DNA of 52,708 bases from an uncultured Ruminococcus sp. (GCA_902800065.1 CADCDE010000027.1:1-52708), one strand, 5' to 3'. Shown: positions 1-9,790, numbered from the stretch's first letter. Numbers and translations: made by a program. The notes: generated from the letters alone by a model not told the origin.

Positions 1-1540
1 ATTCCCACTCGATAGTAGCCGGTGGCTTTGATGTTATATCATAGACTATTCTGTTGACACTCTTTACTTCATTTATTATACGATTGGATATCTTCTCAAG
101 CACATCATACGGTATTCTTGCCCAGTCTGCCGTCATAAAGTCACTTGTTGTTACGGCTCTCAATGCTATTGTGTTGTCATAAGTTCTGCCGTCACCCATT
201 ACTCCGACACTCTTTATGCCTGTCAAAACCGCAAAATACTGATTCACACTTCTGTCAAGTCCGTTATTTGCAAATTCCTCACGCATTATTGCATCAGCAT
301 CTTTAAGTATTTCAAGTTTTTCTTCCGTTATATCACCCATGATTCTTATAGCAAGTCCTGGTCCGGGGAACGGCTGTCTCCATACAAGAAATTCAGGTAT
401 GCCGAGTTCAAGTCCCGCACGTCTCACCTCGTCTTTGAAAAGGTCACGAAGAGGTTCAATGATACCCTCAAAGCCGATATCCTTGGGAAGTCCACCAACA
501 TTATGATGGCTTTTGATAACGGCTGATTCACCGACACCGCTCTCGACTACATCGGGATAAATAGTTCCCTGACAGAGATATTCGACCTTGCCGAGTTTAT
601 GGGATTCTTCCTCGAATACACGGATAAATTCCTCACCTATTATCTTACGTTTTCTTTCAGGTTCGGTAACTCCTGCAAGTTTTGAAAGGAATCTGTCCTG
701 AGCATTTACACGGATAAGATTCATATCAAACTGCTGTTTAAATACGCTTTCGACCTGATCACCCTCGTCCTTGCGGAGAAGTCCATGGTCAACGAATATG
801 CAGGTAAGCTGTTTACCGACAGCCTTATGAACGAGAAGTGCAGCGACTGACGAGTCAACACCGCCAGACAATGCACAAAGAACCTTTTTGTCACCGATTT
901 TTTCTTTAAGCTGTTTGATAGTATCTGTGACAAACGAGCTCATCTGCCATTCAGCCTTACAGCCGCAGGCATTATATAAAAAGTTTTTCAGATATAACAT
1001 ACCCTCGTTTGTGTGCTGTACTTCAGGGTGAAACTGCATTGCATAGAGATTTCTTTTTATATCCTCCATTGCAGCAACAGGGCAGTCCTTTGAAATTGCA
1101 GTTATCTTGAAGCCGTGAGGCACTTCCGATATATAGTCTGTATGGCTCATCCAGCATACATTTTTACCTTCTGCCGCATGGAAAAGAAGTGATGATGTAT
1201 TAAATTCGACATCGGTTTTGCCATATTCCTTTATTTCACTGCTTTTGACTTTGCCGCCGAGAGTCTGTGCCATAAGCTGAGCACCATAGCATATTCCCAG
1301 AACAGGTATGCCGATCTCAAAAACCTTTGGATCGCACTTAGGGGCATTATCATCATAGGTGCTGTTGGGACCGCCTGTAAAGATAATTCCCATGTAGCCT
1401 TCTTTTTTGATCTCTTCCGCAGTAATTTTATAGGACTTCAGTTCACAGTACACGTTGCATTCACGCACACGTCTTGCAATAAGCTGACTGTACTGTCCGC
1501 CGAAATCCATTACAAGTATTTTTTCATTTTTTATACCCAT
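1..1540 (-). CDS. guaA: GMP synthase (glutamine-hydrolysing)
   Basis: Converts XMP to GMP using ATP and glutamine, the last step of GMP synthesis in the cytosol. The 513-residue protein ends in the family-typical PPATIEWE; only the first base of the stop codon lies in the window, so the gene is complete except for two stop bases. The N-terminal class I glutamine amidotransferase has the nucleophile Cys84 in GICYGAQ and the His171/Glu173 pair in FHPEV. The ATP pyrophosphatase P-loop SGGVDSS follows at about 225-231, and then the C-terminal dimerisation domain. The ATG at 1540 follows a GAGAGGAATATTTTT ribosome site. It is the last visible gene of the purine run, 68 bases after glmS. Confidence 0.97.
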   Translation of the reverse strand, partial: MGIKNEKILVMDFGGQYSQLIARRVRECNVYCELKSYKITAEEIKKEGYMGIIFTGGPNSTYDDNAPKCDPKVFEIGIPVLGICYGAQLMAQTLGGKVKSSEIKEYGKTDVEFNTSSLLFHAAEGKNVCWMSHTDYISEVPHGFKITAISKDCPVAAMEDIKRNLYAMQFHPEVQHTNEGMLYLKNFLYNACGCKAEWQMSSFVTDTIKQLKEKIGDKKVLCALSGGVDSSVAALLVHKAVGKQLTCIFVDHGLLRKDEGDQVESVFKQQFDMNLIRVNAQDRFLSKLAGVTEPERKRKIIGEEFIRVFEEESHKLGKVEYLCQGTIYPDVVESGVGESAVIKSHHNVGGLPKDIGFEGIIEPLRDLFKDEVRRAGLELGIPEFLVWRQPFPGPGLAIRIMGDITEEKLEILKDADAIMREEFANNGLDRSVNQYFAVLTGIKSVGVMGDGRTYDNTIALRAVTTSDFMTADWARIPYDVLEKISNRIINEVKSVNRIVYDITSKPPATIEWE

Positions 1541-1608
1541 AAAAATATTCCTCTCTCAAATCCGATAACGGAATACGAAAACAGCTTCCGTATTCCGTTT
1601 TGATAACT

Positions 1609-3435
1609 TTATTCAACTGTAACAGATTTTGCAAGATTACGTGGTGTATCTATCTCGCAGCCCTTGAAGCGTGCAATGTAATAAGCAAGAATCTGCATCG
1701 GCACTACCGCAAGTGAAGGCAGCATGATATCACACGTTTTCGGTATCAATATCGTACTGTCAGCCGAGCGGACAAGAAGCTGCATATTTTCGCAGCCTAT
1801 TCCGAGAACATATGCCCCTCTGCTCTGCACCTCCTTGATATTGGAGCAGGTCTTTTCATGCAGGTCTTCATAAGTTGTCAAAGCTATTACAAGAGTTCCT
1901 TTTTCTATAAGCGATATAGTCCCGTGCTTCAGTTCGCCTGCCGCATAGGCTTCAGAATGGATATAGGAAATTTCCTTGAGCTTCAGAGAACCTTCAAGCG
2001 AAAGGGCATAGTCTATATTTCTGCCTATAAAAAACACGTCTTTTCTTGCAAAAAGTTTTGATGCTGTATTTTTGATATCTTCAGCCTTATTGAGGATGAG
2101 CTTTATTTTTTCAGGAAGTGCAAGCAATTCAGAAACATAGTTCCTGTAATCCTCTTGATTTATTTTTCCGAGAATATCACCGAAATATATTGCGAGCATA
2201 TAGATGACCGCAAGCTGTGCACTGTAAGCCTTTGTAGTTGCAACAGCTATTTCAGGACCTGCAAGGGTATATATCACATCATTTGCTTCGACTGCTATGG
2301 CACTGCCTACGACATTGACAACAGCTATTGTATATGAGCCTTTTCTCTGAGCTTCATACATAGCTTCTTTAGTATCTGCAGTTTCCCCAGACTGACTGAT
2401 CACTATTGTAAGAGTTTTTTCATCAACGATAGGATCACTGTATTTGAATTCGGATGCGACATTCACTTCAACAGGCTTTCTGAGAATTTTCTCAAAGATA
2501 TATTTTGCAACAACTCCGACATGATATGCCGAACCACAGGCTACTATATTGATCTTTTCAAAGCTCTTTATCTGTTCAGCAGTCAGGTGTATTTCATCAA
2601 GCACTACCCTGCCGTCTTTTATTCTTTCAATGATAGTATTATAGACAGCCTTGGGCTGTTCCATTATCTCCTTGAGCATAAAATGCTCATAGCCGTCCTT
2701 TTCGGCGGCATCCATGCTCCATTCGATCGTTTCGGCAGACTTTTCGACAACATTTTTATCCGTATCATACACTGTTATACTGTCACGCTTTATAACTGCT
2801 ATTTCATTGGCAGCAAGACGATATATTTTTCTTGTTTTGTCAAGTATAGCAGGAACGTCTGAAGCAAGATAATTTTCATTTTCGCCTATGCCTATAATAA
2901 GGGGACTGCCCTTTCTGACAGCTATGATCTTATCGGGAGCTTCTCTGTACATGATTCCGAGTGCATATGAACCCTTCAATAAAGGCATTATTTTTATAAC
3001 AGTATCCACAAGGTCACCGTTATAGTGATATTCCAAAAGCTGTGCTATAACTTCCGTATCGGTTGAGGAATGGAAGCTGATGCCATTTGCAGAAAGCTCA
3101 TGCTTCAGTTCCATATAATTTTCGATAATGCCGTTATGCACAACGGCAAAACTGCCCGAGCTGCTCAGATGGGGATGTGCATTGATCTTTGACGGTTCAC
3201 CGTGAGTTGCCCAGCGTGTATGACCGATACCGACTGTTCCTTGAACTTTTTTGCCGTCATCAGTAGCTTTTTTAAGCTCCTTGAGTTTTCCCTTTTCCTT
3301 TTCAACAATGAGCTTTTGACCGTCATTCGTGCAGACTCCCGCAGAATCATATCCACGATATTCGAGTTTTTCAAGACTCTGCACCAAAACGGGTCCAGCC
3401 TGATGATCGCCTATATAACCCACTATTCCACACAT
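1609..3435 (-). CDS. glmS: glutamine-fructose-6-phosphate aminotransferase
   Basis: Makes glucosamine-6-phosphate from fructose-6-phosphate and glutamine, the entry to UDP-GlcNAc and peptidoglycan. The 608 residues match the family length. Removal of Met1 exposes the nucleophile Cys2 (MCGIVGYIG). The glutaminase domain fills about the first 240 residues (HTRWATHG, HNGIIENY). Two SIS sugar-isomerase domains follow, and the end is the typical KSVTVE. A GCGGAGG ribosome site precedes ATG 3435. The gene starts only 20 bases after the purA stop, so it is co-transcribed with purine genes. That gap leaves no room for the glmS ribozyme usually found before this gene in Firmicutes, so control is probably through the operon promoter. 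Confidence 0.97.
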   Translation of the reverse strand: MCGIVGYIGDHQAGPVLVQSLEKLEYRGYDSAGVCTNDGQKLIVEKEKGKLKELKKATDDGKKVQGTVGIGHTRWATHGEPSKINAHPHLSSSGSFAVVHNGIIENYMELKHELSANGISFHSSTDTEVIAQLLEYHYNGDLVDTVIKIMPLLKGSYALGIMYREAPDKIIAVRKGSPLIIGIGENENYLASDVPAILDKTRKIYRLAANEIAVIKRDSITVYDTDKNVVEKSAETIEWSMDAAEKDGYEHFMLKEIMEQPKAVYNTIIERIKDGRVVLDEIHLTAEQIKSFEKINIVACGSAYHVGVVAKYIFEKILRKPVEVNVASEFKYSDPIVDEKTLTIVISQSGETADTKEAMYEAQRKGSYTIAVVNVVGSAIAVEANDVIYTLAGPEIAVATTKAYSAQLAVIYMLAIYFGDILGKINQEDYRNYVSELLALPEKIKLILNKAEDIKNTASKLFARKDVFFIGRNIDYALSLEGSLKLKEISYIHSEAYAAGELKHGTISLIEKGTLVIALTTYEDLHEKTCSNIKEVQSRGAYVLGIGCENMQLLVRSADSTILIPKTCDIMLPSLAVVPMQILAYYIARFKGCEIDTPRNLAKSVTVE

Positions 3436-3455
3436 TATGCTAAATACCTCCGCAC

Positions 3456-4736
3456 TTATCTGTAAATAATGTCTTCCCTTTTCGGACCGTTTGATATCAT
3501 TTTGAATGGTACACCAACTGCCTTTTCAGCAAACTCTATATACTTACGGCAGTTTTCCGGGAGCTCATCATAGTTCTTTATTCCTCTTATATCGCACTTC
3601 CATCCGGGGAGAACTTCAAGTATCGGTTTTGCTCTCTTTAATTTTGTGGTTGACGGGAAATAGTCTATTCTCTGACCGTCAAGCTCATAGGCAACACATA
3701 CGGGTATCTCATCAAGATAACCGAGTACATCAAGCACTGTAAATGCGACCTGAGTAGCACCCTGAACTTTACAGCCATATCTTGTTGCAACAAGGTCAAG
3801 CCAGCCCATTCTTCTCGGTCTGCCCGTTGTTGCACCGTATTCACCGCCGTCACCGCCACGTTTGCGAAGCTCCTCGGCTTCTTCTCCGAATATCTCACTG
3901 ACGAATTCGCCTGCACCGACTGCACTCGAATATGCCTTTACGACTGTGATGATATCCTTTATTTCATATGGAGGTATACCGCCTGCACCAACCGCACCAT
4001 AGCCTGCTATGGTATTGGATGAAGTGACCATCGGATAGATACCGAAATCCGTGTCTTTAAGTGAACCTAGCTGACCTTCAAGCAATATGTCCTTTCCTGC
4101 AACAACTGCATCGTGGACTATATCAAATGTATTTGCAACATAGGGTTCAAGTGCCGTTTTGTATTCCATCAGTTTATTGAACATTTCATCGGCACTGATT
4201 TCCTCTTTGTGATATATATTTGTGATAACGGCATTTTTGACCTCAAGTATCCTTGCGATTTTCTCCTTGAGGGAATCCATATCATCATAAAGCTCATTTA
4301 CCTGAAAGCCTATTTTTGAGAACTTATCGGAATAGAACGGAGCTATACCCGATTTTGTTGAACCGAAGCTCTTTTTGCCGAGTCTTTCTTCTTCATAGCA
4401 GTCAAACAGTATATGATAAGGCATAACTATCTGAGCCCTGTCCGAAACAAGTATATTGGGCTTCGGAACACCCCTGTCGATAAGTGACTGTATTTCCTTG
4501 GTAAAGTTTTCAACGCTGAGTGCGACACCGTTTCCTATGATATTGGTTATGTGACCGCTGAAAACACCTGAAGGAAGCTGATGAAGTGCAAACTTACCGT
4601 AATTGTTTATGATCGTATGACCGGCATTGCTGCCGCCCTGAAATCTTATTACCATGTCGGATTCCTGTGCGAGTACATCGGTAATTTTTCCTTTGCCCTC
4701 ATCTCCCCAGTTTGCTCCAACTATCGCTCTGACCAT
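3456..4736 (-). CDS. purA: adenylosuccinate synthetase
   Basis: GTP-dependent joining of IMP and aspartate to adenylosuccinate, the first committed step to AMP. The start MVRAIVGANWGDEGKGK carries the phosphate-binding GDEGKGK loop and the catalytic Asp. The later GGDGGEYGATTGRPRR stretch is the conserved IMP/GTP region. I chose ATG 4736 because GGAGG at 4748-4752 sits 11 bases upstream. A TTG at 4754 in the same frame would lie inside that ribosome site. This gives 426 residues, close to the usual 430. PurB, the next AMP enzyme, lies two genes upstream in the same run. Confidence 0.96.
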   Translation of the reverse strand: MVRAIVGANWGDEGKGKITDVLAQESDMVIRFQGGSNAGHTIINNYGKFALHQLPSGVFSGHITNIIGNGVALSVENFTKEIQSLIDRGVPKPNILVSDRAQIVMPYHILFDCYEEERLGKKSFGSTKSGIAPFYSDKFSKIGFQVNELYDDMDSLKEKIARILEVKNAVITNIYHKEEISADEMFNKLMEYKTALEPYVANTFDIVHDAVVAGKDILLEGQLGSLKDTDFGIYPMVTSSNTIAGYGAVGAGGIPPYEIKDIITVVKAYSSAVGAGEFVSEIFGEEAEELRKRGGDGGEYGATTGRPRRMGWLDLVATRYGCKVQGATQVAFTVLDVLGYLDEIPVCVAYELDGQRIDYFPSTTKLKRAKPILEVLPGWKCDIRGIKNYDELPENCRKYIEFAEKAVGVPFKMISNGPKREDIIYR

Positions 4737-4771
4737 AACTTTTTTATCCTCCAATCCTTATATACAATGTG

Positions 4772-4841
4772 CAATTCATTTATGTTGAAAGATACAGTAT
4801 CACAATACATTCATTGCACATTGCTAATTGCTAATTGTAAA
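4772..4841 (-). repeat. AATTAGC seven-base tandem repeats after the AIM24 gene
   Basis: Minus-strand units AATTTAC, AATTAGC, AATTAGC, AATGTGC, AATGAAT start at the stop codon. AATGTGCAA / TTGCACATT (4766-4774, 4814-4822) also form a nine-base inverted repeat. Confidence 0.75.
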
Positions 4842-5591
4842 TTATCCTACGGGGGCAACAAGAACACGACCTGTGCCTCTGTATACATTTACAAAACCTT
4901 CACCGGATGCTGCCGAACCAACGAGAGTTTTTGTTGTACGTTCAACAGTGAACTGCAGTGATTGTGACCATGCTATTGCCATACTGCCGTCAATTTTGAG
5001 GGTATCGTTTTCGAGGTCGAATACAAACAATTCTTCAGCGGGAACGGGGCTTTCAAGAACAGCTATGCCCTGACCGTAGAGTGTGTTGTTGAACAGACCT
5101 TCACCGCCAAGAACAGCTGATGAAACATTGCTTCTTGCTGTGACCTTCATCTGGATAGTATCGGAACAAGCAAGGAACAGACCGTCTTCAATGGTCATAC
5201 CGCCATTCCATGCTGCCATGTCTTCAAGAAGGATATATTTGTATGTAGGCTCAAGAATAACTCTGCCTGTACCAATGTAACGGGGCTTGATAGCACTTTC
5301 ACCTGTAACTGCTCCGCCGAGTACACCCTTAAAGAATCCGCCTACTCCCTGTACATTTGTTGCCACATCAACCTTTCCGGTGATCATCTGCATTGCACCT
5401 GCCTGAAGAATAATACCGGTATTATTGAGGTCTGCAACGACCTGTCTTTTTCTCAAGCCCATTTCGCCCATAAAATAAGATGTCTGAGCTGATGCAGGGT
5501 TTACTGAAAGGTCCTTTGTATATTCAATAACAGAAAAACATCCCTTCTGATTTACGACCTTTCTTGCAGGAGTCTGATTAAATATATTCAT
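4842..5591 (-). CDS. AIM24 family protein (DUF124/TIGR00266-like)
   Basis: About 249 residues from ATG 5591 (an in-frame GTG at 5600 is possible). The chain is mostly beta strand and glycine rich, with motifs of the AIM24 family: FMGEMGLRKRQ, LQAGAMQMITGKV, GTGRVILEP near the middle and again GTGRVLVAP at the C-terminus. The family forms a TRAP-like or tryptophan-rich beta fold, and its bacterial role is unknown. No signal peptide or membrane segment is visible, so it is probably cytosolic. It sits between purB and purA with short spacing, so it is co-transcribed with AMP synthesis genes; a functional link is only inference. A seven-base tandem repeat begins at its stop codon. Confidence 0.85.
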   Translation of the reverse strand: MNIFNQTPARKVVNQKGCFSVIEYTKDLSVNPASAQTSYFMGEMGLRKRQVVADLNNTGIILQAGAMQMITGKVDVATNVQGVGGFFKGVLGGAVTGESAIKPRYIGTGRVILEPTYKYILLEDMAAWNGGMTIEDGLFLACSDTIQMKVTARSNVSSAVLGGEGLFNNTLYGQGIAVLESPVPAEELFVFDLENDTLKIDGSMAIAWSQSLQFTVERTTKTLVGSAASGEGFVNVYRGTGRVLVAPVG

Positions 5592-5622
5592 TTTTACCAC
5601 GATTTAACACCACTTTCTTTAA

Positions 5623-7038
5623 TTAAACATTTATTTCTGCTTTCTGAGTTGCTATATTTTCATACGGTACAAGAGCGGGTTTCACTACTTCATTAAGGAA
5701 ATCCTCTGTTTGTTTCGGTGAACGTCCCACATATTTTGACGGCTCAATTTTAGCTTTGAGCTCATCAAGCGTTACGAAAAATGCAGGGTCAGCCGCTATT
5801 TTTTCAAGCAAATCATTGCTTCCGCTTGTTTTCACTTCCATAGAGTACGTTCTGATTTTTTCGTGAAGTTCCTGACGGTTTCCGCCTTTTTTAACAGCGT
5901 CCATCATGATATTTTCTGTCATCATGAACGGAAGCTCATTCATGAGATGTGCCGTTATAACTTTATCATAAACTACAAGTCCGTCACTGACATTCATATA
6001 GAGGTTGAGTATCGCATCAACCGCCAAAAATGCCTCGGGGACACTAAGACGCTTGTTTGCGGAGTCATCAAGAGTTCTCTCGAACCACTGTGTAGCGGCT
6101 GTGATATACGGATTGAGAACGTCTATCATAACATATCTTGACAGAGATGCCATTCTTTCGCTTCTCATGGGATTTCTCTTGTATGCCATTGCTGATGAAC
6201 CTATCTGATTTTTCTCAAAGGGTTCTTCAATTTCCTTGAGATGCTGGAGAAGTCTTATGTCATTGGAGAATTTCGATGCACTCTGTGCAATGCCTGCAAG
6301 AACATTCAATACACGGCTGTCGAGCTTTCTTGAATAGGTCTGTCCCGAAACGGCAAAGCACTCCTTATAGCCCATTTTCTCGGCGATAAGCCTGTCTATC
6401 TGCTTGCATTTTTCATGGTCACCCTCGAAAAGTTCAAGGAAACTTGCCTGTGTACCTGTTGTACCCTTGCAGCCAAGCAACTTCATATTTTTGATGATAT
6501 ACTGCACATCTTCCAAATCCATGAGTAAATCCTGTATCCAAAGAGTAGCTCTTTTTCCTACTGTTGTAGGCTGTGCCGGCTGGAAATGCGTGAATGCAAG
6601 TGTCGGGAGACTCTTATATTTATCCGCAAATTCAGACAATAAGCGTATTGTACTGACAAGCTTTTTCTCGACTATTTTAAGTGCCTCTGTCATGATGATA
6701 ACATCGGTATTGTCACCGACATAACATGATGTTGCACCGAGATGTATTATACCTGCGGCTTTCGGACACTGTACACCATAAGCATAAACGTGTGACATTA
6801 CATCATGACGGACAATTTTTTCTCTTTGCTCGGCAACCTCATAGTTGATGTCATCCGCATGGGCTTTCAATTCGTCTATCTGTTCCTGAGTTACCTCAAG
6901 ACCAAGCTCATGTTCAGCCTCTGCAAGTGCTATCCAGAGTTTTCTCCATGTTTTGAACTTCATATCCGGAGAAAAGATATATTTCATTTCCTTATCCGCA
7001 TATCTTGATGAAAGCGGGGATTCATAGGTATCTCTCAT
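5623..7038 (-). CDS. purB: adenylosuccinate lyase
   Basis: Acts twice in purine synthesis, cleaving SAICAR to AICAR and adenylosuccinate to AMP, releasing fumarate each time. The 471-residue helical protein has the fumarase/aspartase superfamily signature as SSAMAYKRNPMRSE at about 283-296, holding the catalytic Ser loop. The conserved TSCYVGDNTD and THFQPAQPTT segments are also present. Its opening residues MRDTYESPLSSRYADKEM are typical of the longer clostridial PurB subgroup. ATG 7038 follows GAGAAAG. It is 21 bases downstream of purF. Confidence 0.95.
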   Translation of the reverse strand: MRDTYESPLSSRYADKEMKYIFSPDMKFKTWRKLWIALAEAEHELGLEVTQEQIDELKAHADDINYEVAEQREKIVRHDVMSHVYAYGVQCPKAAGIIHLGATSCYVGDNTDVIIMTEALKIVEKKLVSTIRLLSEFADKYKSLPTLAFTHFQPAQPTTVGKRATLWIQDLLMDLEDVQYIIKNMKLLGCKGTTGTQASFLELFEGDHEKCKQIDRLIAEKMGYKECFAVSGQTYSRKLDSRVLNVLAGIAQSASKFSNDIRLLQHLKEIEEPFEKNQIGSSAMAYKRNPMRSERMASLSRYVMIDVLNPYITAATQWFERTLDDSANKRLSVPEAFLAVDAILNLYMNVSDGLVVYDKVITAHLMNELPFMMTENIMMDAVKKGGNRQELHEKIRTYSMEVKTSGSNDLLEKIAADPAFFVTLDELKAKIEPSKYVGRSPKQTEDFLNEVVKPALVPYENIATQKAEINV

Positions 7039-7059
7039 AAATTCTTTCTCACTTTCGGT

Positions 7060-8541
7060 TTAAGTTTCGGCTTTGCCTACGCACGGCAGTTTCTGGTCAA
7101 ATTCCACTCCGCCACGTTCTTTGCCTTCAAGGAATTTTTCAGGTATCTTTGTGGGATATCTTCCCGAAAAACAAGCATCGCATATTCCGGCATTCTTGCA
7201 GAAAAGCATTTCATTGAGCTTGTCAGCGGGCAAAAATCCCAGTGTATCCGCACCTGTCAGTGTACATATCTCATCAATGGTATGCTTTACGGCAATAAGC
7301 TCTCCCCTTGACGGTATATCCGTTCCATAGAAGCACGGCCATATGAACGGAGGTGAACTTATCCTGAGATGTACTTCCTTGGCACCTGCATTCCTGAGCA
7401 TTTTTACTATTCTGTCACAGGTCGTTCCACGCACTATAGAGTCATCTATCACGACTACTCTCTTTCCTTTCAAGACCGAACTCAAAGGATTCAATTTGAG
7501 TTTAACACTGTTTGCACGTTCCTTTTGTGTCGGCTTGATGAAGGTTCTTCCAATATAGCCGTTTTTAACGATACCTTTTTCATACGGTATACCCGATTCC
7601 TCACTGTAGCCGATAGCTGCATCTATGCCCGATTCAGGTACACCGATGACCATATCCGCCTCAACGGGAAATTCTCTTGCAAGTATTCTTCCGGCTTCCT
7701 TTCTCGACTGGTAAACACTTATGCCGTCTATTTCGGAATCCGTTCTTGCAAAGTATATGTACTCGAAAACACAAAGAGATTTTTTACTCGGCTCAGGACA
7801 ATTGTGTTTTATAGATTCAATGCCGTTTTCACTGACAACAACTATTTCACCAGGCTCGATATCTCTGACAAATTCCGCACCGCAGGCTGCCAATGCACAG
7901 CTTTCAGATGCAAATACAACAGACTTTCCTATCTTTCCCATGCATAACGGTCTGAAGCCGTGAGGATCTCTTGCTGCAATGAGCTTTTTGGGGCTCATTA
8001 CAAGAAGGGAATATGCTCCTTCGATCTGCTTCATAGTCCTTTCAACAGCTTTTTCTATGCTGTCAGAGCTTACTCTTTCTCTTGCAATGAGATAGGCTAT
8101 TGCTTCGGAATCTATCGTGGTCTGAAATATTGCTCCCCTGTGTTCAAGTTCACGTCTTATCTCAAAGGCATTGGTGAGATTACCGTTGTGTGCAATGGCA
8201 AGTGTTCCTTTGACATAACGCATAACAAGCGGCTGTGAGTTCTCACGCACACTGCCGCCTGCTGTTGAATACCTTACATGGGAAACAGCCATCTGACCGG
8301 CAAGTCCGTTAAGAACCTCGCTGCTGAAAACCTCGCTGACCAGTCCCATATTTTTATAACTGCTGATAACGCCTCTGTCATTTACCGCAATTCCGCAGCT
8401 TTCCTGACCTCTGTGCTGCAGAGCAAGAAGTCCGTTGTAACAGGCATAGGCAGGGGCTATGCTGTCATCTCCGTATATGCCGAATACACCGCATTCCTCA
8501 TGCAGTTCTTCGGAAAAATATTCCTGTGAATCGATACTCAA
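7060..8541 (-). CDS. purF: amidophosphoribosyltransferase
   Basis: First committed step of purine synthesis: PRPP and glutamine give 5-phosphoribosylamine. EECGVFGIYG carries the nucleophile Cys, which would become residue 1 after removal of a propeptide of about 16 residues. The PRPP-binding loop is VVVIDDSIVRGTT. Four cysteines including a C-terminal CDAC match the iron-sulfur type of Bacillus PurF. No ATG fits. TTG 8541 lies 10 bases after a perfect AGGAGG (8552-8557) and gives 493 residues. Extending further upstream would read into the ribosome site and then a repeat element (8572-8694) that separates purF from purC. Confidence 0.95.
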   Translation of the reverse strand: MSIDSQEYFSEELHEECGVFGIYGDDSIAPAYACYNGLLALQHRGQESCGIAVNDRGVISSYKNMGLVSEVFSSEVLNGLAGQMAVSHVRYSTAGGSVRENSQPLVMRYVKGTLAIAHNGNLTNAFEIRRELEHRGAIFQTTIDSEAIAYLIARERVSSDSIEKAVERTMKQIEGAYSLLVMSPKKLIAARDPHGFRPLCMGKIGKSVVFASESCALAACGAEFVRDIEPGEIVVVSENGIESIKHNCPEPSKKSLCVFEYIYFARTDSEIDGISVYQSRKEAGRILAREFPVEADMVIGVPESGIDAAIGYSEESGIPYEKGIVKNGYIGRTFIKPTQKERANSVKLKLNPLSSVLKGKRVVVIDDSIVRGTTCDRIVKMLRNAGAKEVHLRISSPPFIWPCFYGTDIPSRGELIAVKHTIDEICTLTGADTLGFLPADKLNEMLFCKNAGICDACFSGRYPTKIPEKFLEGKERGGVEFDQKLPCVGKAET

Positions 8542-8571
8542 AAGAGTCAAACCTCCTATAAAGTTAGGAAT

Positions 8572-8694
8572 TATAGTAAACGTCAATGAAAATTTCCTTT
8601 TGTCATTCTGAGGAACGAAGTGACGAAGAATCTTTCAAAGATTCCTCGCTTTGCTCGGAATGACACAGAGCAATTTATCTTGTCGTTTACTATA
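8572..8694. mobile_element. MITE-like element, full copy with TATAGTAAACG ends
   Basis: A 123-base non-coding element bounded by perfect 11-base inverted repeats TATAGTAAACG / CGTTTACTATA. Inside is the GTCATTC..GAATGAC palindromic core with the central GAATCTTTCAAAGATTC dyad. The TA at each end fits a mariner/IS630-like TA target. It sits between purC and purF, inside the operon. Confidence 0.85.
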
Positions 8695-8697
8695 GAA

Positions 8698-8743
8698 GTG
8701 AGTAGTGAGAAACATTAATTTCTCACTGCTCATCCATCATTTT
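8698..8743 (-). repeat. GTGARRA seven-base tandem repeats after purC
   Basis: Minus-strand units GTGAAAA, ATGATGG, ATGAGCA, GTGAGAA run on from the purC stop TGA itself. GTGAGAAA / TTTCTCAC (8705-8712, 8719-8726) can also form a hairpin. Confidence 0.75.
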
Positions 8744-9457
8744 TCACTGACCAAGTCCGATACGCTTCATCATTTCGGCATAAGCTTCTTCAACTCCGCC
8801 GAGGTCACGTCTGAAACGGTCTTTGTCGAGTTTTTCGTGTGTTTTGATATCCCAGAAACGGCATGTATCGGGAGAAATTTCGTCTGCAAGGACTATCTCA
8901 CCGTCAACTGTCTTGCCGAATTCAAGTTTGAAGTCGATAAGCTCAACGCCTACGCCTGCAAAAAATTCAACCATGTATTTGTTTATATCGAGAGCCATTT
9001 TGCTGATAGTATCAATATCTTCCCAAGTAGCTGCACCGATAGCAACAGCGTGATATGAGTTGATAAGAGGATCGCCGAGTTCGTCATTCTTATATGAAAA
9101 TTCAAGAACAGTTGTTTTGAGCTCTGTACCTTCTTCAAGACCGAGACGCTTTGCCATTGAGCCTGCTGCCTTGTTTCTGATTATTACCTCAAGAGGAACT
9201 ATTTTTACCTGCTTAACGATAGTTTCCCTGTCGCTAACCTGCTCTACGAAATGTGTATGTATACCTTTTTCCTCCAACAGCTTGAACATAAAGTTTGACA
9301 TCTTGTTGTTTACAATTCCCTTGCCTGTAATAGTACCCTTTTTGAGTCCGTTGAATGCTGTTGCATCGTCTTTATACTCTACCATACAGTAATTGGGTTC
9401 TGACATTGCATATACCTTTTTTGCCTTGCCTTCATACAAAAGTTCTGCTTTTTCCAT
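8744..9457 (-). CDS. purC: phosphoribosylaminoimidazole-succinocarboxamide synthase (SAICAR synthetase)
   Basis: ATP-dependent addition of aspartate to CAIR, giving SAICAR, the substrate PurB then cleaves. The 237 residues from ATG 9457 begin [16 protein letters not shown], the family N-terminus with the ATP-binding EGKAKK. The later [14 protein letters not shown] is the SAICAR synthetase signature. GAGAGGGG precedes the start; a longer in-frame reading to 9541 would pass through the promoter. It is the first gene of the purine run, with a promoter at 9533-9561 and an untranslated leader of roughly 70 bases. Seven-base repeats and then a MITE-like element follow the stop. Confidence 0.96.
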   Translation of the reverse strand: MEKAELLYEGKAKKVYAMSEPNYCMVEYKDDATAFNGLKKGTITGKGIVNNKMSNFMFKLLEEKGIHTHFVEQVSDRETIVKQVKIVPLEVIIRNKAAGSMAKRLGLEEGTELKTTVLEFSYKNDELGDPLINSYHAVAIGAATWEDIDTISKMALDINKYMVEFFAGVGVELIDFKLEFGKTVDGEIVLADEISPDTCRFWDIKTHEKLDKDRFRRDLGGVEEAYAEMMKRIGLGQ

Positions 9458-9503
9458 TGTTAAAATACCCCTCTCATAACGGCTAAAAAATTTTTTCAAA
9501 AAT

Positions 9504-9523
9504 CGTTTCCAAAAACTGAAACG
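9504..9523 (-). promoter_or_regulatory. small hairpin/dyad in the purC leader
   Basis: Six-base arms CGTTTC and GAAACG (9504-9509 and 9518-9523) flank an eight-base loop just downstream of the expected purC start of transcription. The position suits an operator or an RNA hairpin. No purine riboswitch consensus is present. Function is inferred only. Confidence 0.35.
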
Positions 9524-9532
9524 GTCATTATA

Positions 9533-9561
9533 ATTATACATCTTTATAATGATTTAAGCAA
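9533..9561 (-). promoter_or_regulatory. sigma-A-type promoter for purC operon
   Basis: On the minus strand, -35 TTGCTT (9556-9561), a 17-base spacer and a perfect -10 TATAAT (9533-9538). It lies about 75 bases before purC and would drive the whole purine-glmS-guaA run. Confidence 0.75.
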
Positions 9562-9690
9562 GTTTTTATCGTGACTAAATATTTTTTTGACATTTCAACT
9601 ATTATTTTTTGTTTGAAAAGTCGTTTTTTAGTTTTTTTTAACAAAAAAGCTAAAAATGAATTTTTTTCGCCCCAAACTTGCAAAAATCTC

Positions 9691-9719
9691 TTGATTATTT
9701 TAAATTGATGTGCTAAAAT
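9691..9719 (+). promoter_or_regulatory. sigma-A-type promoter for gdhA
   Basis: -35 TTGATT (9691-9696), 17-base spacer, -10 TAAAAT (9714-9719), about 70 bases before gdhA and divergent from the purC promoter. A 17-base box, TTTTCGCCCCAAACTTG (9664-9680), lies just upstream and recurs with one mismatch before nadA. Confidence 0.65.
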
Positions 9720-9790
9720 AGGCAATACAGTGATCGTGAATGCAAGATTGCTGTGCAGATATTTTCAAATTTTTTAAGGAGTGACAGTGA

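Noticed and set aside
3436..3455. glmS ribozyme before glmS
   Set aside because: Only 20 bases separate purA and glmS; the ribozyme core needs far more room and none of its motifs is seen.
9534..9725. 63-residue minus-strand open frame before purC
   Set aside because: It runs through both divergent promoters, is Lys/Phe-rich from AT-rich DNA and has no ribosome site.
9458..9790. Purine riboswitch or T-box upstream of purC
   Set aside because: No conserved purine riboswitch junction or T-box sequence is present on either strand; only promoters and a small dyad.
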